The notes: generated by a model from the sequence alone, not told the origin. Shown: positions 53,526 to 62,757, counted from the first letter of the stretch. The stretch is DNA of 64,000 nucleotides from Candidatus Gastranaerophilales bacterium (GCA_944323935.1 CALUUJ010000006.1:1-64000); one strand, 5' to 3'. Translations and numbers: made by a program.

Positions 53526-54766
53526 TAGTTCATAATCTTTTCAACTTCTTTTACTGTTTTGTCTACTTGGGCTAAAAGTTCGGGAATATTAAGCTCTTGC
53601 GGGCAGTTTTTATTACACAAACCGCATTTTATACATTTGTCTGCTCTTGTTGATTCTTCAAGGGCATTATAATTATATACAAACATAAATTTGGCATTTG
53701 GTGCATTATTCCCTTTATACATATTGTATAATCCAAATATCGCAGGTATATTTATTCCTCTCGGACAAACTTCCAGACAGTATTTGCAAGCTGTACAGCT
53801 TATTGCTCCACCTGATTGTATAATTTTTGCAATTTCGTGTGCTACTTGTTCTTCTTTTTCTGTCATTGCTTTGTAGTTTACAAAGGTATTAACATTTTCT
53901 TTTAGCTGTTGTAAATTGCTCATTCCGCTTAGGATTGTAAATACTCTTTTCTTATTTGCAACCCATCTTAAACCAAATGAAGCTTGTGTATCATCAGGAC
54001 ATTCTTGTTTTAATCTCTCAGCAGCTTTCGTTGGAAGATTGCATAGAACGCCACCTCTTAAAGGTTCCATAACTATAACAGGAACACCTGCTTTATCTGC
54101 TATATCGTACAATTCATCTGCGTTAACTACTTCCCAATCAAGATAGTTGATTTGTAATTGGCAAAAATCCCATTTGTGTTCATTTATAACTTCCCTAAGC
54201 ATTTGCGGGTCACCATGGAATGAAAAACCTATATTTTTTACCAATCCATCTTTTTTTAGTTTAACAAGTTCTTCATACATTTTATTATCACGATAATTGC
54301 TTATGGTGTTTTTATTAATATTATGAACCATATAGTTGTCAAAATATTTAACCTGACACTTCTTTAGCTGTTCTTCACACAGTCTTATTGTATCTGCTTG
54401 TGTTTTTACAAGATATGCTGGACATTTATCTGCTAATATAAAGCTTTCTCTGGGATATTTTTTTAAGACTTCACCAATTGCATTTTCAGATTTCCCATCA
54501 ACATACATATAGGCTGTATCAAAATAGTTTGCACCATGCGCCATTGCATATTCTACCATTTTATCAAGCTCAACCATATCAATTTTACCGTTGAGCATAG
54601 GTAGCCTCATACAGCCAAGTGCTATTAGTGGAGTATCTATGTTAGCAAACTTTCTTCTTACTACTTGATCTTCGGATTTTTTTATTTCATTTTTCCCGCA
54701 TCCTGACAAAAGTACTGTTCCACCTAATGTTAATGCTGAACTTATTATGAAATCTCGTCTTTTCAT
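53525..54766 (-). CDS. Tat-exported iron-sulfur aldo/keto reductase lipoprotein
   Basis: 413 residues. The N-terminus MKRRDFIISSALTLGGTVLLSGC combines a twin-arginine motif with a lipobox (Cys23), so the protein should be exported folded and lipid-anchored. Residues about 38-310 are an aldo/keto reductase barrel with the tetrad Asp/Tyr in FDTAYMY, Lys in LADKCPAY and His in YMVHNIN. The C-terminal ~100 residues add two [4Fe-4S] motifs, CTACKYCLEVCP and CIKCGLCNKNCP. First gene of the run that includes its own translocase. The substrate is unknown, and the usual NADPH supply is absent outside the cytoplasm, so electrons probably arrive through the clusters. Confidence 0.88.
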   Translation of the reverse strand: MKRRDFIISSALTLGGTVLLSGCGKNEIKKSEDQVVRRKFANIDTPLIALGCMRLPMLNGKIDMVELDKMVEYAMAHGANYFDTAYMYVDGKSENAIGEVLKKYPRESFILADKCPAYLVKTQADTIRLCEEQLKKCQVKYFDNYMVHNINKNTISNYRDNKMYEELVKLKKDGLVKNIGFSFHGDPQMLREVINEHKWDFCQLQINYLDWEVVNADELYDIADKAGVPVIVMEPLRGGVLCNLPTKAAERLKQECPDDTQASFGLRWVANKKRVFTILSGMSNLQQLKENVNTFVNYKAMTEKEEQVAHEIAKIIQSGGAISCTACKYCLEVCPRGINIPAIFGLYNMYKGNNAPNAKFMFVYNYNALEESTRADKCIKCGLCNKNCPQELNIPELLAQVDKTVKEVEKIMN

Positions 54767-54863
54767 ATTATCCCTCTTATAAAATAAAGATACCTATTAT
54801 ATATGTCTTTACTTAATTTTATCAGAATTTTCATAAGAAGTATATCGGACAAGATTTCCTTTA

Positions 54864-55307
54864 TTATTTTTCTTTATTATTAAAAAAAGTAAGAATATTT
54901 TCTATGTGTTCTTCAACATCAACCTTATCCCAATATTTTATTATTTTACCTTCTTTATTTAGTATAAAAGTTGCTCTGCGTAAATTTTGAAGATGGATAT
55001 CGTGTTCTTGAAATGCTTTTTTTAATTCATTATCAGGATCCGAAAGTAATATAAAATTTAAGTTATATCTTTTTTGAAAATCTAAATGGTCATTTATGTC
55101 ATTATCACTAATCCCTATTATTTGGGCGTGTTTTTTTAGTTCTTCCATAGCATCTCTAAATTCTTGTGCTTCTTTTGTGCATACAGGCGTATCATCTTTT
55201 GGATAAAAATAAACTATTAAATTTTCTCCTTTAAAATCAGAAAGTTTATATTCTTTTTCTTCCCCATTTTGCTTAATGCCTTTTAGTTTTATATCCAAAT
55301 AATTCAT
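54864..55307 (-). CDS. bcp: Thioredoxin-dependent peroxiredoxin, Bcp/PrxQ type
   Basis: 147 residues; reduces peroxides. The peroxidatic cysteine is Cys43 in DDTPVCTKEAQEFRD, followed by the family block LLSDPDNELKKAF and RRATFILNKEGKI. The second cysteine five residues on, common in Bcp, is missing, so it is a 1-Cys or atypical form. Single-gene unit between the Tat-Lar run and ctpA. Confidence 0.92.
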   Translation of the reverse strand: MNYLDIKLKGIKQNGEEKEYKLSDFKGENLIVYFYPKDDTPVCTKEAQEFRDAMEELKKHAQIIGISDNDINDHLDFQKRYNLNFILLSDPDNELKKAFQEHDIHLQNLRRATFILNKEGKIIKYWDKVDVEEHIENILTFFNNKEK

Positions 55308-55491
55308 AATTTACCTCCTTCTTGTTATTTTAATTTCCTGATAAATTCCTTTGCATTCACTTATTGATTAAATTAGAAGGCTATTTATGTAAGGAGTGAA
55401 ACTTTATTGCTGTAAATTAGTCATATACTCTTGAGGGATAATAAACAAATATTGAATTTTATATTATAATTAGATTAACAAGGAGAGAGTT

Positions 55492-56721
55492 GTGAAAAAG
55501 TCAGTAAAAAATATTGCATTAATAACACTTGCATTAGTTATGGTAAGTATTACTTGTAGCAGAAGTAATACTGCAATGGCTGAATCAGAGACAGTATTAT
55601 ATGATATGGTATGGAAAATAGTTAATTCCAGGTTTTTAGATCAAACAAATAATGGTCAAGATTGGAATAAATGGCGTCATAAGTATGATGATAAGATTAA
55701 AACCCCTGAAGATGCTTATGTCGCCATAGATACTATGGTTGCAAGCTTGAATGATAAATATACACGTTTTGTAACCCCAAAAGAGTTTGAAGAAGAAAAA
55801 AGTATGATAAAGGGCTCTTTATTTGGTATCGGAATTCAGATGGGGTTAAGAGACGGTAAAATATTAGTTATAGCTCCTATTGAAGGTACTCCCGGAGAAA
55901 AAGCAGGACTTCTTGCTGAAGATGAAATTTTAGCAATTGATGGTGTTTCAACTAAGGATATGTCAATAGATAAAGCAGCTGATAAAATCAGAGGAAAAAA
56001 AGGTTCAACTGTAGAACTTCTTATAAAGAGAAAAGGTGTGCCAAATAAAACTTATAAAATTATCAGGGATGAAATTCAAATAAAATCAATCTCTCAAAAA
56101 TTGCCTGATAATTTTAAATTAGACGAAAAAATAGGTTATATTAGACTAAGTTCTTTTATGGGTAGAAATGTAAGTACTGATTTTAAGAATATTATGGAAT
56201 CTTATAAAAATAAAGAAGGTATAATTATTGACCTAAGAGCGAATACAGGCGGATTGTTAACTAATGCTATTGAAATATCAGATTTATTCTTAGATGATGA
56301 GATAATAGTTAGCACTGTTGATAGAGATGGGTATAAAGATACTTCTCGCTCTTCAAAAAGATATTTTTCAACTCAGCCATTAGTCATATTGATTAATAAG
56401 GGCAGTGCTTCAGCCAGTGAGATTATGTCGGGGGCTTTAAAAGATAATCAAAGGGCAATTCTTATAGGTGAAAATACTTTTGGAAAAGGTTTAGTGCAAG
56501 AAGTGAAACCATTGACTCCATTTGGAGCAGGGCTTAATATTACTGTACAAAAATATTTAACACCCAACGGTACAGATATTAATAAAAAAGGAATTGCACC
56601 GGATATTGAAGTTAAAATTACCGAAGCAGATATAAAAGCTAAAAATGATGTGCAGCTAAAAAAAGCACAAGAAGTTCTATTACAAATGATTCAAAATGAA
56701 AAAATGTCTGCTAATCATTAA
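55492..56721 (+). CDS. ctpA: Carboxyl-terminal processing peptidase (S41)
   Basis: 409 residues, GTG start with AGGAGAG upstream. Signal peptide (cleavage after AMA, about residue 29), an N-terminal helical region, a PDZ domain (about 95-185; SLFGIGIQMG, GLLAEDEILAIDG) and the S41 protease domain. Ser307 in GSASASE and Lys332 in FGKGLVQ have the 25-residue spacing of the Prc dyad. It should cut C-terminal tails of envelope proteins. It stands alone on the plus strand. Confidence 0.93.
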   Translation: MKKSVKNIALITLALVMVSITCSRSNTAMAESETVLYDMVWKIVNSRFLDQTNNGQDWNKWRHKYDDKIKTPEDAYVAIDTMVASLNDKYTRFVTPKEFEEEKSMIKGSLFGIGIQMGLRDGKILVIAPIEGTPGEKAGLLAEDEILAIDGVSTKDMSIDKAADKIRGKKGSTVELLIKRKGVPNKTYKIIRDEIQIKSISQKLPDNFKLDEKIGYIRLSSFMGRNVSTDFKNIMESYKNKEGIIIDLRANTGGLLTNAIEISDLFLDDEIIVSTVDRDGYKDTSRSSKRYFSTQPLVILINKGSASASEIMSGALKDNQRAILIGENTFGKGLVQEVKPLTPFGAGLNITVQKYLTPNGTDINKKGIAPDIEVKITEADIKAKNDVQLKKAQEVLLQMIQNEKMSANH

Positions 56722-56808
56722 TTTTAATTTAATAATTATTTATTTCGTTAAAAACAAAAACCGGAATAGTATTATACATTCCGGTTCCTTATTATATTTA
56801 TAAATATA

Positions 56809-58173
56809 TTAGCAATTAATCTTGTGATAAACAATTTGTGCGGCATTTAATACAGGATCAATCGCAGGTGAATATGGCGGTGAATAAGGTAAATCTAAAT
56901 TCATAAATGATTCAAGTTTTGTTTTTCCTAAAATGGCCGGAATTACAGTATTTATTCTTTGGTTTACTTCCCCTTCTCCTATACCTTGTATTCCTAATAT
57001 TGTATGAGTGTTTCTATCTGCTATCAGTTTTAGCGTTAATGTGCCTGTGTCAGGCATGTATCCTGCTTTATCCCTTTTCGTTACTATTGCATATTCCGGT
57101 TGAAATCCAAGCGCTAATGCTTCTTGGTAACTTATTCCAATTATTGAAATTGTAAAATCAAAATATCTTGTAATTGTAGAATTTAAAATACCATCAAATA
57201 AGCAATTCCCGCCTGCTATATTAATTGCGGCACATCTTCCTTCTTTATTGGCAGTTGAACCCATCGGCACCCAAGTATATCTGTTTGTAATTAGATTAAA
57301 ATTATCTGTACAGTCACCTACCGCATATATGCCTGATTTTGATGTTCTCATTGTATTTCCAACTTTTATGCTGTTTTTTACGCTTAGTTTTATATCACTT
57401 CCTATGAGAAAATCTGTATTTGGTCGGACTCCGGTTCCTAAAACAACAAGATCTGTTTCTACTTGTTTTCCTGATGCAGTTATTACTTTTGTTACTTCAC
57501 CTTGTTCATTACCTTGAAACATTATAACTTCTTCATTTGTCAGAATATTAACTTGCCCGGGATTTCTTCCTATGATATAGTCTGTAATCATTTTGGCAAA
57601 GTCATCATCAAACATTTTTAATATATGTGGATTTCTTTCAATTAATGTAACTTGAATATTATTTTTAACAAAAGCTTCCATTACTTCTATTGAAATGTAG
57701 CCTCCGCCAATTAATACGGCTTTCTTGGATTTAAACATTTTTTCTTTAATGTTTATTCCATCTTGAATTGTTCTTAATGTGAAAATGTTCTTTAAATCAA
57801 CATTTTTAATGTTAGGAATTTCTGGAATTGCGCCTGTTGCAATGACAAGAATATCGTAGAATACTTCATATACCTCTGATGTTCTTAAGTCTTCGATTAG
57901 AACTTTTTTCCCCCTTGTATCTACTTTTATACATTTCTGTTTAATATGAATATCTATATTTTGTTTTTTAAAGTCTTCAGGTGTTCTCATAATTAAAGTT
58001 TCTGGCATTTTAATTATATCTTCTATAAAATATGGCAGACCGCACGCTGAATATGAGATAATATCCTCTTGTGTATATAAATCTATTATTAAATCAGCAC
58101 GTTCTCGTCTTAGTTTTGCTGCTGTTTTGGGTCCGGCTGCTCCGCCACCTATTATTACAACTTTCTCTGCCAT
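56809..58173 (-). CDS. FAD-dependent pyridine nucleotide-disulfide oxidoreductase (CoA-disulfide reductase/NADH oxidase type)
   Basis: 454 residues. FAD motif VVIIGGGAAGPKTAAKLRR, redox-active single cysteine Cys44 in SACGLPYFIED, second Rossmann site AVLIGGGYISIEVMEAF for NAD(P)H, and YAVGDCTDN of the FAD C-terminal part; dimerisation domain at the end (LPYSPPYSPAIDPV). Related enzymes reduce CoA disulfide, polysulfide, peroxide or oxygen, and sequence alone does not choose. A small TM1266-like gene lies 12 bases upstream, in the same transcript. Confidence 0.88.
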   Translation of the reverse strand: MAEKVVIIGGGAAGPKTAAKLRRERADLIIDLYTQEDIISYSACGLPYFIEDIIKMPETLIMRTPEDFKKQNIDIHIKQKCIKVDTRGKKVLIEDLRTSEVYEVFYDILVIATGAIPEIPNIKNVDLKNIFTLRTIQDGINIKEKMFKSKKAVLIGGGYISIEVMEAFVKNNIQVTLIERNPHILKMFDDDFAKMITDYIIGRNPGQVNILTNEEVIMFQGNEQGEVTKVITASGKQVETDLVVLGTGVRPNTDFLIGSDIKLSVKNSIKVGNTMRTSKSGIYAVGDCTDNFNLITNRYTWVPMGSTANKEGRCAAINIAGGNCLFDGILNSTITRYFDFTISIIGISYQEALALGFQPEYAIVTKRDKAGYMPDTGTLTLKLIADRNTHTILGIQGIGEGEVNQRINTVIPAILGKTKLESFMNLDLPYSPPYSPAIDPVLNAAQIVYHKINC

Positions 58174-58185
58174 ATTTATTCCTTC

Positions 58186-58425
58186 TTAAAAAATCATTCT
58201 TTGTATTTCTATTCCACTAATTTCGAGCAATGCTCGTTCTAAATTTACAGAACTATCAGCATTATCAACTTGTAGCAGTACAATCCCACTTGAAGAGCAA
58301 AATATTGATGAATTATTAATCCCGAGTCGCATTTTTATAATGCAGTTGAATTCTGTTAGTATTTTTTGTAATTCAACTGCATTATGCATTTTGTCGGGAA
58401 GTTTTATCCCTATGATAACTGTCAT
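58186..58425 (-). CDS. Small ACT/ferredoxin-fold protein resembling TM1266
   Basis: 79 residues: a beta-alpha-beta pattern, TVIIGIKLPD...LQKILTEFNCIIKMRLGI...SSGIVLLQVDNADSSVNLERALLEISGIEIQRMIF, like the small putative regulators named for TM1266 that accompany [FeFe]-hydrogenase maturation genes. The match is by pattern only. Paired with the flavoprotein downstream and 5 bases after hsp20 on the same strand. A nickel-responsive (NikR-like) or ACT ligand-binding role is possible. Confidence 0.5.
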   Translation of the reverse strand: MTVIIGIKLPDKMHNAVELQKILTEFNCIIKMRLGINNSSIFCSSSGIVLLQVDNADSSVNLERALLEISGIEIQRMIF

Positions 58426-58430
58426 TGTAA

Positions 58431-58889
58431 TTAATCTTTTATTTCGAGTTTTTTTGTCTCTTTATCTTCAGCATGAAGTTTTGGTAAATGAAGCTCGAGT
58501 ATACCCTTCTTTAAATCAGCAGAAGATTTATCTACGTCTATTTCGTATGGGAAATATAAAGTTCTTGAATATGTACCATATCTGAATTCGGATTTATGAT
58601 ATTTATGTTTCTTTTCTTCTTCTTTTTCTGTTTCTTTTTTTGCTTCTATTTTTACGTAAGATTTATTTATATCAACATTAATATCATTTTTATCTATTCC
58701 CGGTAATTCTACTTTTACGCAATATTTTTCATCATATTCTTTTACGTCGACAGGCATTGCCATTCCTTTTAATTCTTGATGAAAAATGTATTCCGGAAAT
58801 AAATTGTCAAAACTTTTTTGAAGAATTGCATTAATATCATCATTTAAAGTATTTAAAAAAGTATCAGGCTTTTTTATTAAGTATTTCAT
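58431..58889 (-). CDS. Hsp20/alpha-crystallin family small heat shock protein
   Basis: 152 residues. ATP-independent chaperone. The alpha-crystallin domain runs from about 45 to 140: MPVDVKEYDEKYCVKVELPGIDKNDINVDI, FRYGTYSRTLYFP and KKGILELHLPK (the G-x-L motif). ATG 58889 is preferred, with GGAG seven bases upstream; the in-frame TTG at 58907 overlaps that site. A CGGT/ACCG hairpin lies upstream in the leader; no CIRCE element is present. Confidence 0.93.
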   Translation of the reverse strand: MKYLIKKPDTFLNTLNDDINAILQKSFDNLFPEYIFHQELKGMAMPVDVKEYDEKYCVKVELPGIDKNDINVDINKSYVKIEAKKETEKEEEKKHKYHKSEFRYGTYSRTLYFPYEIDVDKSSADLKKGILELHLPKLHAEDKETKKLEIKD

Positions 58890-58940
58890 CTCTTTTCTCC
58901 TATACAAAAATACGGTGTAAAACCGATATTATTTTGCAGG

Positions 58941-58986
58941 AAAAAATACATACAAACATTCCCTAATAGGGTAATTTGTTTTGTAT
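58941..58986 (-). terminator. Hairpin terminator after the small minus-strand gene pair
   Basis: On the minus strand ATACAAAACAAATTACCCTA can pair, with small bulges, with TAGGGAATGTTTGTAT, followed by GTATTTTTT. It may also lie in the hsp20 promoter region. Confidence 0.5.
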
Positions 58987-58995
58987 AAAGAAAAA

Positions 58996-59298
58996 TTAAT
59001 CAATGTCTTCTGTTTGTGAAGCTGCAAGTTGCTTTTGCTTTAATTTATTAACAACAGAATCAACAAGAAAATCATAAGATTTCATTTTAGTAATTTCTTC
59101 AGAAAATTCTTTTTTTAGCATATCTTCAACCATTGCTCTGATTTTTAAATCTTCAGCAATAAATTTATTATCTGCTATTATTGAACTTAGAAGTTTATCT
59201 TTTTTACTGTTTTTAGATGAAGAGAACTGAAGCCAATCTAATTGTGGCTGAATATTTTTTAATTTTTTAACAAGTTTAAAATGTTTTAAACCGAACAT
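58996..59298 (-). CDS. Hypothetical protein (second gene of an overlapping pair)
   Basis: 100 residues, basic N-terminus (MFGLKHFKLVKKLKNI), then charged helices ending SQTEDID. Not recognised. It overlaps the 3' end of the upstream gene by 13 bases, so the two are co-translated and probably act together. No membrane or signal sequence. Confidence 0.6.
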   Translation of the reverse strand: MFGLKHFKLVKKLKNIQPQLDWLQFSSSKNSKKDKLLSSIIADNKFIAEDLKIRAMVEDMLKKEFSEEITKMKSYDFLVDSVVNKLKQKQLAASQTEDID

Positions 59299-59633
59299 TT
59301 TATACGAACTTCTCCATTTTCAAAATATACATCTTGAACTTTTTTCGCACGGTTCCCCTTTATATATGATAAAACATTTTTTACTGTTTGTACAGTCTTC
59401 ATCTTTTCCATTAAAGTGTATAAAACCAAATCGTGCAGGAGAGAGTTATTTTTTAGCATGGGTAATTCTTTATCCAAAACACTTGTTATCATTTGTGATA
59501 AGTTGTCTGTATTATGAGAAATGTATATAGGATTTGACGTTTTTCTATAACACAAAAGTTTGTTTGTGTCTTTGTCTTCTTCTTGATTGTCATTAATCCA
59601 TTCTACTGTTACTTTTTTTTCTGCGTTTAACAT
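59286..59633 (-). CDS. Hypothetical protein (first gene of an overlapping pair)
   Basis: 115 residues with AAAAGG upstream of the ATG. The N-terminal half is polar (VTVEWINDNQEEDKDTNKL), the rest helical (LLHDLVLYTLMEKMKTVQTVKNVLSYIKG). No family recognised. Divergent from the repeat protein at 59891 and upstream of hsp20. Confidence 0.6.
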   Translation of the reverse strand: MLNAEKKVTVEWINDNQEEDKDTNKLLCYRKTSNPIYISHNTDNLSQMITSVLDKELPMLKNNSLLHDLVLYTLMEKMKTVQTVKNVLSYIKGNRAKKVQDVYFENGEVRIKCSV

Positions 59634-59890
59634 TTTACTTACCTTTTATTCCGATTTAATTTATCTTCCGTGGTAAGAAAGTAAACTGAATTTTTTGAAT
59701 TTACAAAAAAAAGAACAAACGTTACATTAGTTTACAAAAACAAATAGTAAATATTTTATTGTAAATATATGTAACTTTATAATGTTTTTTTTTAGCAATA
59801 AATTAAAGTTGATTTTTTTTTTACCGTAATAAAACATATTCGGAATTAATTATATAAAATTACGTGTTTAATCGCGGGAAAAGGTGTAAT

Positions 59891-61879
59891 ATGGCTGATA
59901 TTTCAATAAGAAAAGCATCAGAAGGATTTATATCTGATAATAGTGTATCTTCAAAATCACAGTTTGCAAGTCTTAAAAAAGAATATAATTCTTTTAAAAA
60001 GAAAGCAGCTAAATCAGATATGGCTAATTCTCCTGTTATGTGGGAGAAAGAATTGGAATTGCTACAGAAACTAAGTGAGTTAGCAAAAAAAGAAGCCTTG
60101 ACTACTGAAAAAGAGTGGGTTGATGCAAAATTATCGGAAATAACAAAAAAACTCTCAGCACAAGAAATAGCACCAAATGCATCTTATTATTCTCCTGCTT
60201 CTTTTAAAGGAGCGCCTGTGAAGAAAGGTATATCTGTTTCTTTTGAAAAAGCCGAACCTTTTAAAATATTGGATGCATATACAAAATCAGACGGAACAAT
60301 AGATGAAAATATCAAGAAAATAGTTGGTTCATTTGCCCCATCTGTTTTAGATGAATATAATTTGTCTTATTTATTGAAAAAATGCTGTAATGATGAAGGT
60401 GCTATTGATGATGATGTGGCTCAAACGATAGAAATCCTTGCTAGTGCATCAGTAAGTCCTGCAATAATACCTCAAATATTAGAATCGATAGAAGTTGAAG
60501 ATCAATACGGTAAAAGAACTTTTGATTTATCAATGTGTGATAGAATCTTCTCATTAAAAAAAGCAGGCTTTGATGATTCTGAAACTCTAAAATTTGTTAA
60601 TTTCTTGAATTCAGGTTTTGAAGATCAATCCGCTATTGAATCTCAAATTTGTAAAATGAAAAAATTCAATATATCGACAGATGCAATAATTAGTATTTTA
60701 AAAGCCTTAAGTGTTAAAAATGTTTCAACTTCGAAAAAAATAGTATCTGATTCTGCTGTTAAGTCTATTGTCTCTTTAAAGAAAACTTTATCTGCTAAAA
60801 GAACAAATGAAAAACTGGAAAGAGAAAATCCTATAAATCAACTTGGCGTTCTTACTGTTAATCTGGGCGATGACATAATGATTATGAAAGGTAATAAAAT
60901 TACATATATTTCGCCTGTTGAGGGTAAATCTGTCCATGATTTGAGAAAAGAATATGATGATATGATTGCTAAGCTGGAAGATGGCTTGTTGATTGAATAT
61001 GCAAGAAGGTATAAAGATGCTAATGGAGAAATAGACTCTAAATATCTTCGTACAACAACAGTATTAAGAAATAATGGCATATCATATGACCAATTGATTG
61101 ATATGACTGATTTTTGTGTTGATTCAGACGGAATTAATAATGATAAACTAAATGCAATTATACAGATTAAGGCTTCAGGGGCTTTAGGTGTTGATATAAT
61201 GTCAATATTATCAAGTGTTAAAAAACAACAGGACGGATTATATAGTCCAGAAGATATTGGAAATGCATGTGATTTAAGTTCTGCCGTTATTGGTGGTAAA
61301 GAAGTAGCTGCTTTACTTCCTGAGGTTAGAAATAAAAAAGATGTTAAAGAATTTTTTGTATATTTTTCTCAATTATTTGAAGATAAATCTAATTTATTAA
61401 AACTTCTACCATTAATAAAAGATGAGAAGGGTAATATTGATAAAAATGCAATGGATGTTTTATATAATCTTGCAAATAATTTCTTAATATCATCAGAGTC
61501 GCCCATGTCAGAGTCAAAGTTTGTACAAACGGCTAATGATATTGTTTTTGCGGCAATGGATAAAGATGATATAAATGTTAATGATGAAGGTGCCGGTATT
61601 TGTTCTATAATGTGCCAAAGTGGTCATAATGCAAAAGAAATATTATTAGTACTTGAAAAATGTAAAAATCCTGACGGTAAGATTGATGAAAAATTATCTG
61701 AAATACTATGGAATTTATGTTTGGGTAAAACTAATATTTCAGATATAGAATGTGTTATAAATTTCTGCAAAAAAAATACAGGAGAAATTGATTCTATAAG
61801 ATCAGATAGCATAATCTCTTTATTTGAGAAAGGATATTCAAAAGAAGAAATAATTAATTATATTAAAAGCATATATTAG
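59891..61879 (+). CDS. Large helical repeat protein, possibly lineage-specific
   Basis: 662 residues from ATG 59891 (AAAAGGTG upstream). No signal peptide. After a coiled, lysine-rich N-terminus (about 20-100) the chain carries imperfect helical repeats, each ending in a D-G-x-I-D-type loop: TKSDGTIDENI, NDEGAIDDDV, KDANGEIDSKY, VDSDGINNDKL, KDEKGNIDKNA, NPDGKIDEKL, KNTGEIDSIR. Between loops, patterns like LxxxGIxxxxIxxILxxxK suggest armadillo-like helix pairs. The acidic loops could bind Ca2+, but the spacing is not that of an EF-hand. Function unknown. Convergent with the deacetylase gene, overlapping by four bases. Confidence 0.65.
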   Translation: MADISIRKASEGFISDNSVSSKSQFASLKKEYNSFKKKAAKSDMANSPVMWEKELELLQKLSELAKKEALTTEKEWVDAKLSEITKKLSAQEIAPNASYYSPASFKGAPVKKGISVSFEKAEPFKILDAYTKSDGTIDENIKKIVGSFAPSVLDEYNLSYLLKKCCNDEGAIDDDVAQTIEILASASVSPAIIPQILESIEVEDQYGKRTFDLSMCDRIFSLKKAGFDDSETLKFVNFLNSGFEDQSAIESQICKMKKFNISTDAIISILKALSVKNVSTSKKIVSDSAVKSIVSLKKTLSAKRTNEKLERENPINQLGVLTVNLGDDIMIMKGNKITYISPVEGKSVHDLRKEYDDMIAKLEDGLLIEYARRYKDANGEIDSKYLRTTTVLRNNGISYDQLIDMTDFCVDSDGINNDKLNAIIQIKASGALGVDIMSILSSVKKQQDGLYSPEDIGNACDLSSAVIGGKEVAALLPEVRNKKDVKEFFVYFSQLFEDKSNLLKLLPLIKDEKGNIDKNAMDVLYNLANNFLISSESPMSESKFVQTANDIVFAAMDKDDINVNDEGAGICSIMCQSGHNAKEILLVLEKCKNPDGKIDEKLSEILWNLCLGKTNISDIECVINFCKKNTGEIDSIRSDSIISLFEKGYSKEEIINYIKSIY

Positions 61880-62706
61880 TTTTCATAATATTTTGTGAAT
61901 ACGAAACCTAAATTTTCAATTTCTTTTTTTAAATTTGGATTTTGTGTTATTAAAAATTCTCTGTAGTTATTTTTTTTAAACTTATTTGTTGTTGGATGGA
62001 ATATTATTTCAGTTAACGAATTTTCAGTGTTAATTGATCTCAAACCGTTTAAGATGGTATCTCTATTCATCATTCCTGTATATAGAATGCCGATGAAATA
62101 GTCATTCGTATAAGAGTCTGTATTTATTAAAGTCTTTATATTAATACTTGTATAATAATTCAAAAGAATATTCTTTATTATATTTATAGGAAATTTAATA
62201 CAGAGTGATTTTGATATTACAAAATATGGTATTTCCTTCTGGCTTCTTATGTATCTTATGTTGTACTCTTTTGCTAACTTTACTGTTATATTGAAAATTT
62301 CAGGAATTGCATGGACATGCATATGAGAATCTATATGAGAAATATTATGGAATGGCAAAATTCTTTCTATTTGAGCTCTAAACTCATTTTCTATGTCTAT
62401 TAAAAACTTTGAATATTTAGATTTTTTTATGAGTTGTAAATAGTTGTTATTAAAATAACCTTTGTTATCACATAATAGAGGTGATTTCGTAATACTTTTT
62501 CCTTCTACAATATTAAAATGAAAGCCTAAATCAATATCATTAATTTGAGGTAAAATTTCATTTTTTGCTTGGTCAAATCCATTCATGTTAGTTAGCATGC
62601 TGCAAGAGGTTATTAATTCGCTCTTATATCCAAGTTTTATTGCCTCATTATTTTCTTTTGAATAACCAAAGTCATCTGCGTTGATAATTACTTTTTTCAT
62701 TTGCAT
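61876..62706 (-). CDS. ChbG/HpnK-family (YdjC) carbohydrate deacetylase
   Basis: 276 residues. Predicted metal-dependent N-deacetylase of acetylated sugars. VIINADDFGYSKENNEAI has the metal/catalytic Asp pair, LGFHFNIVEG a metal His, and HIDSHMHVHAIPEIF the second metal site, followed by IRYIRSQKE; EIIFHPTT is also conserved. The start is chosen near MQMKKVIINADDFG because the family begins there; GTG 62748 would add 14 unlikely residues. It faces a polyprenyl-phosphate sugar transferase gene, so a role in glycan or lipid modification is likely. Confidence 0.85.
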   Translation of the reverse strand: MQMKKVIINADDFGYSKENNEAIKLGYKSELITSCSMLTNMNGFDQAKNEILPQINDIDLGFHFNIVEGKSITKSPLLCDNKGYFNNNYLQLIKKSKYSKFLIDIENEFRAQIERILPFHNISHIDSHMHVHAIPEIFNITVKLAKEYNIRYIRSQKEIPYFVISKSLCIKFPINIIKNILLNYYTSINIKTLINTDSYTNDYFIGILYTGMMNRDTILNGLRSINTENSLTEIIFHPTTNKFKKNNYREFLITQNPNLKKEIENLGFVFTKYYEN

Positions 62707-62757
62707 ATTGTCCGAATATATTTTATTATTTTCATATGATTTTAACACAATAAGGTT

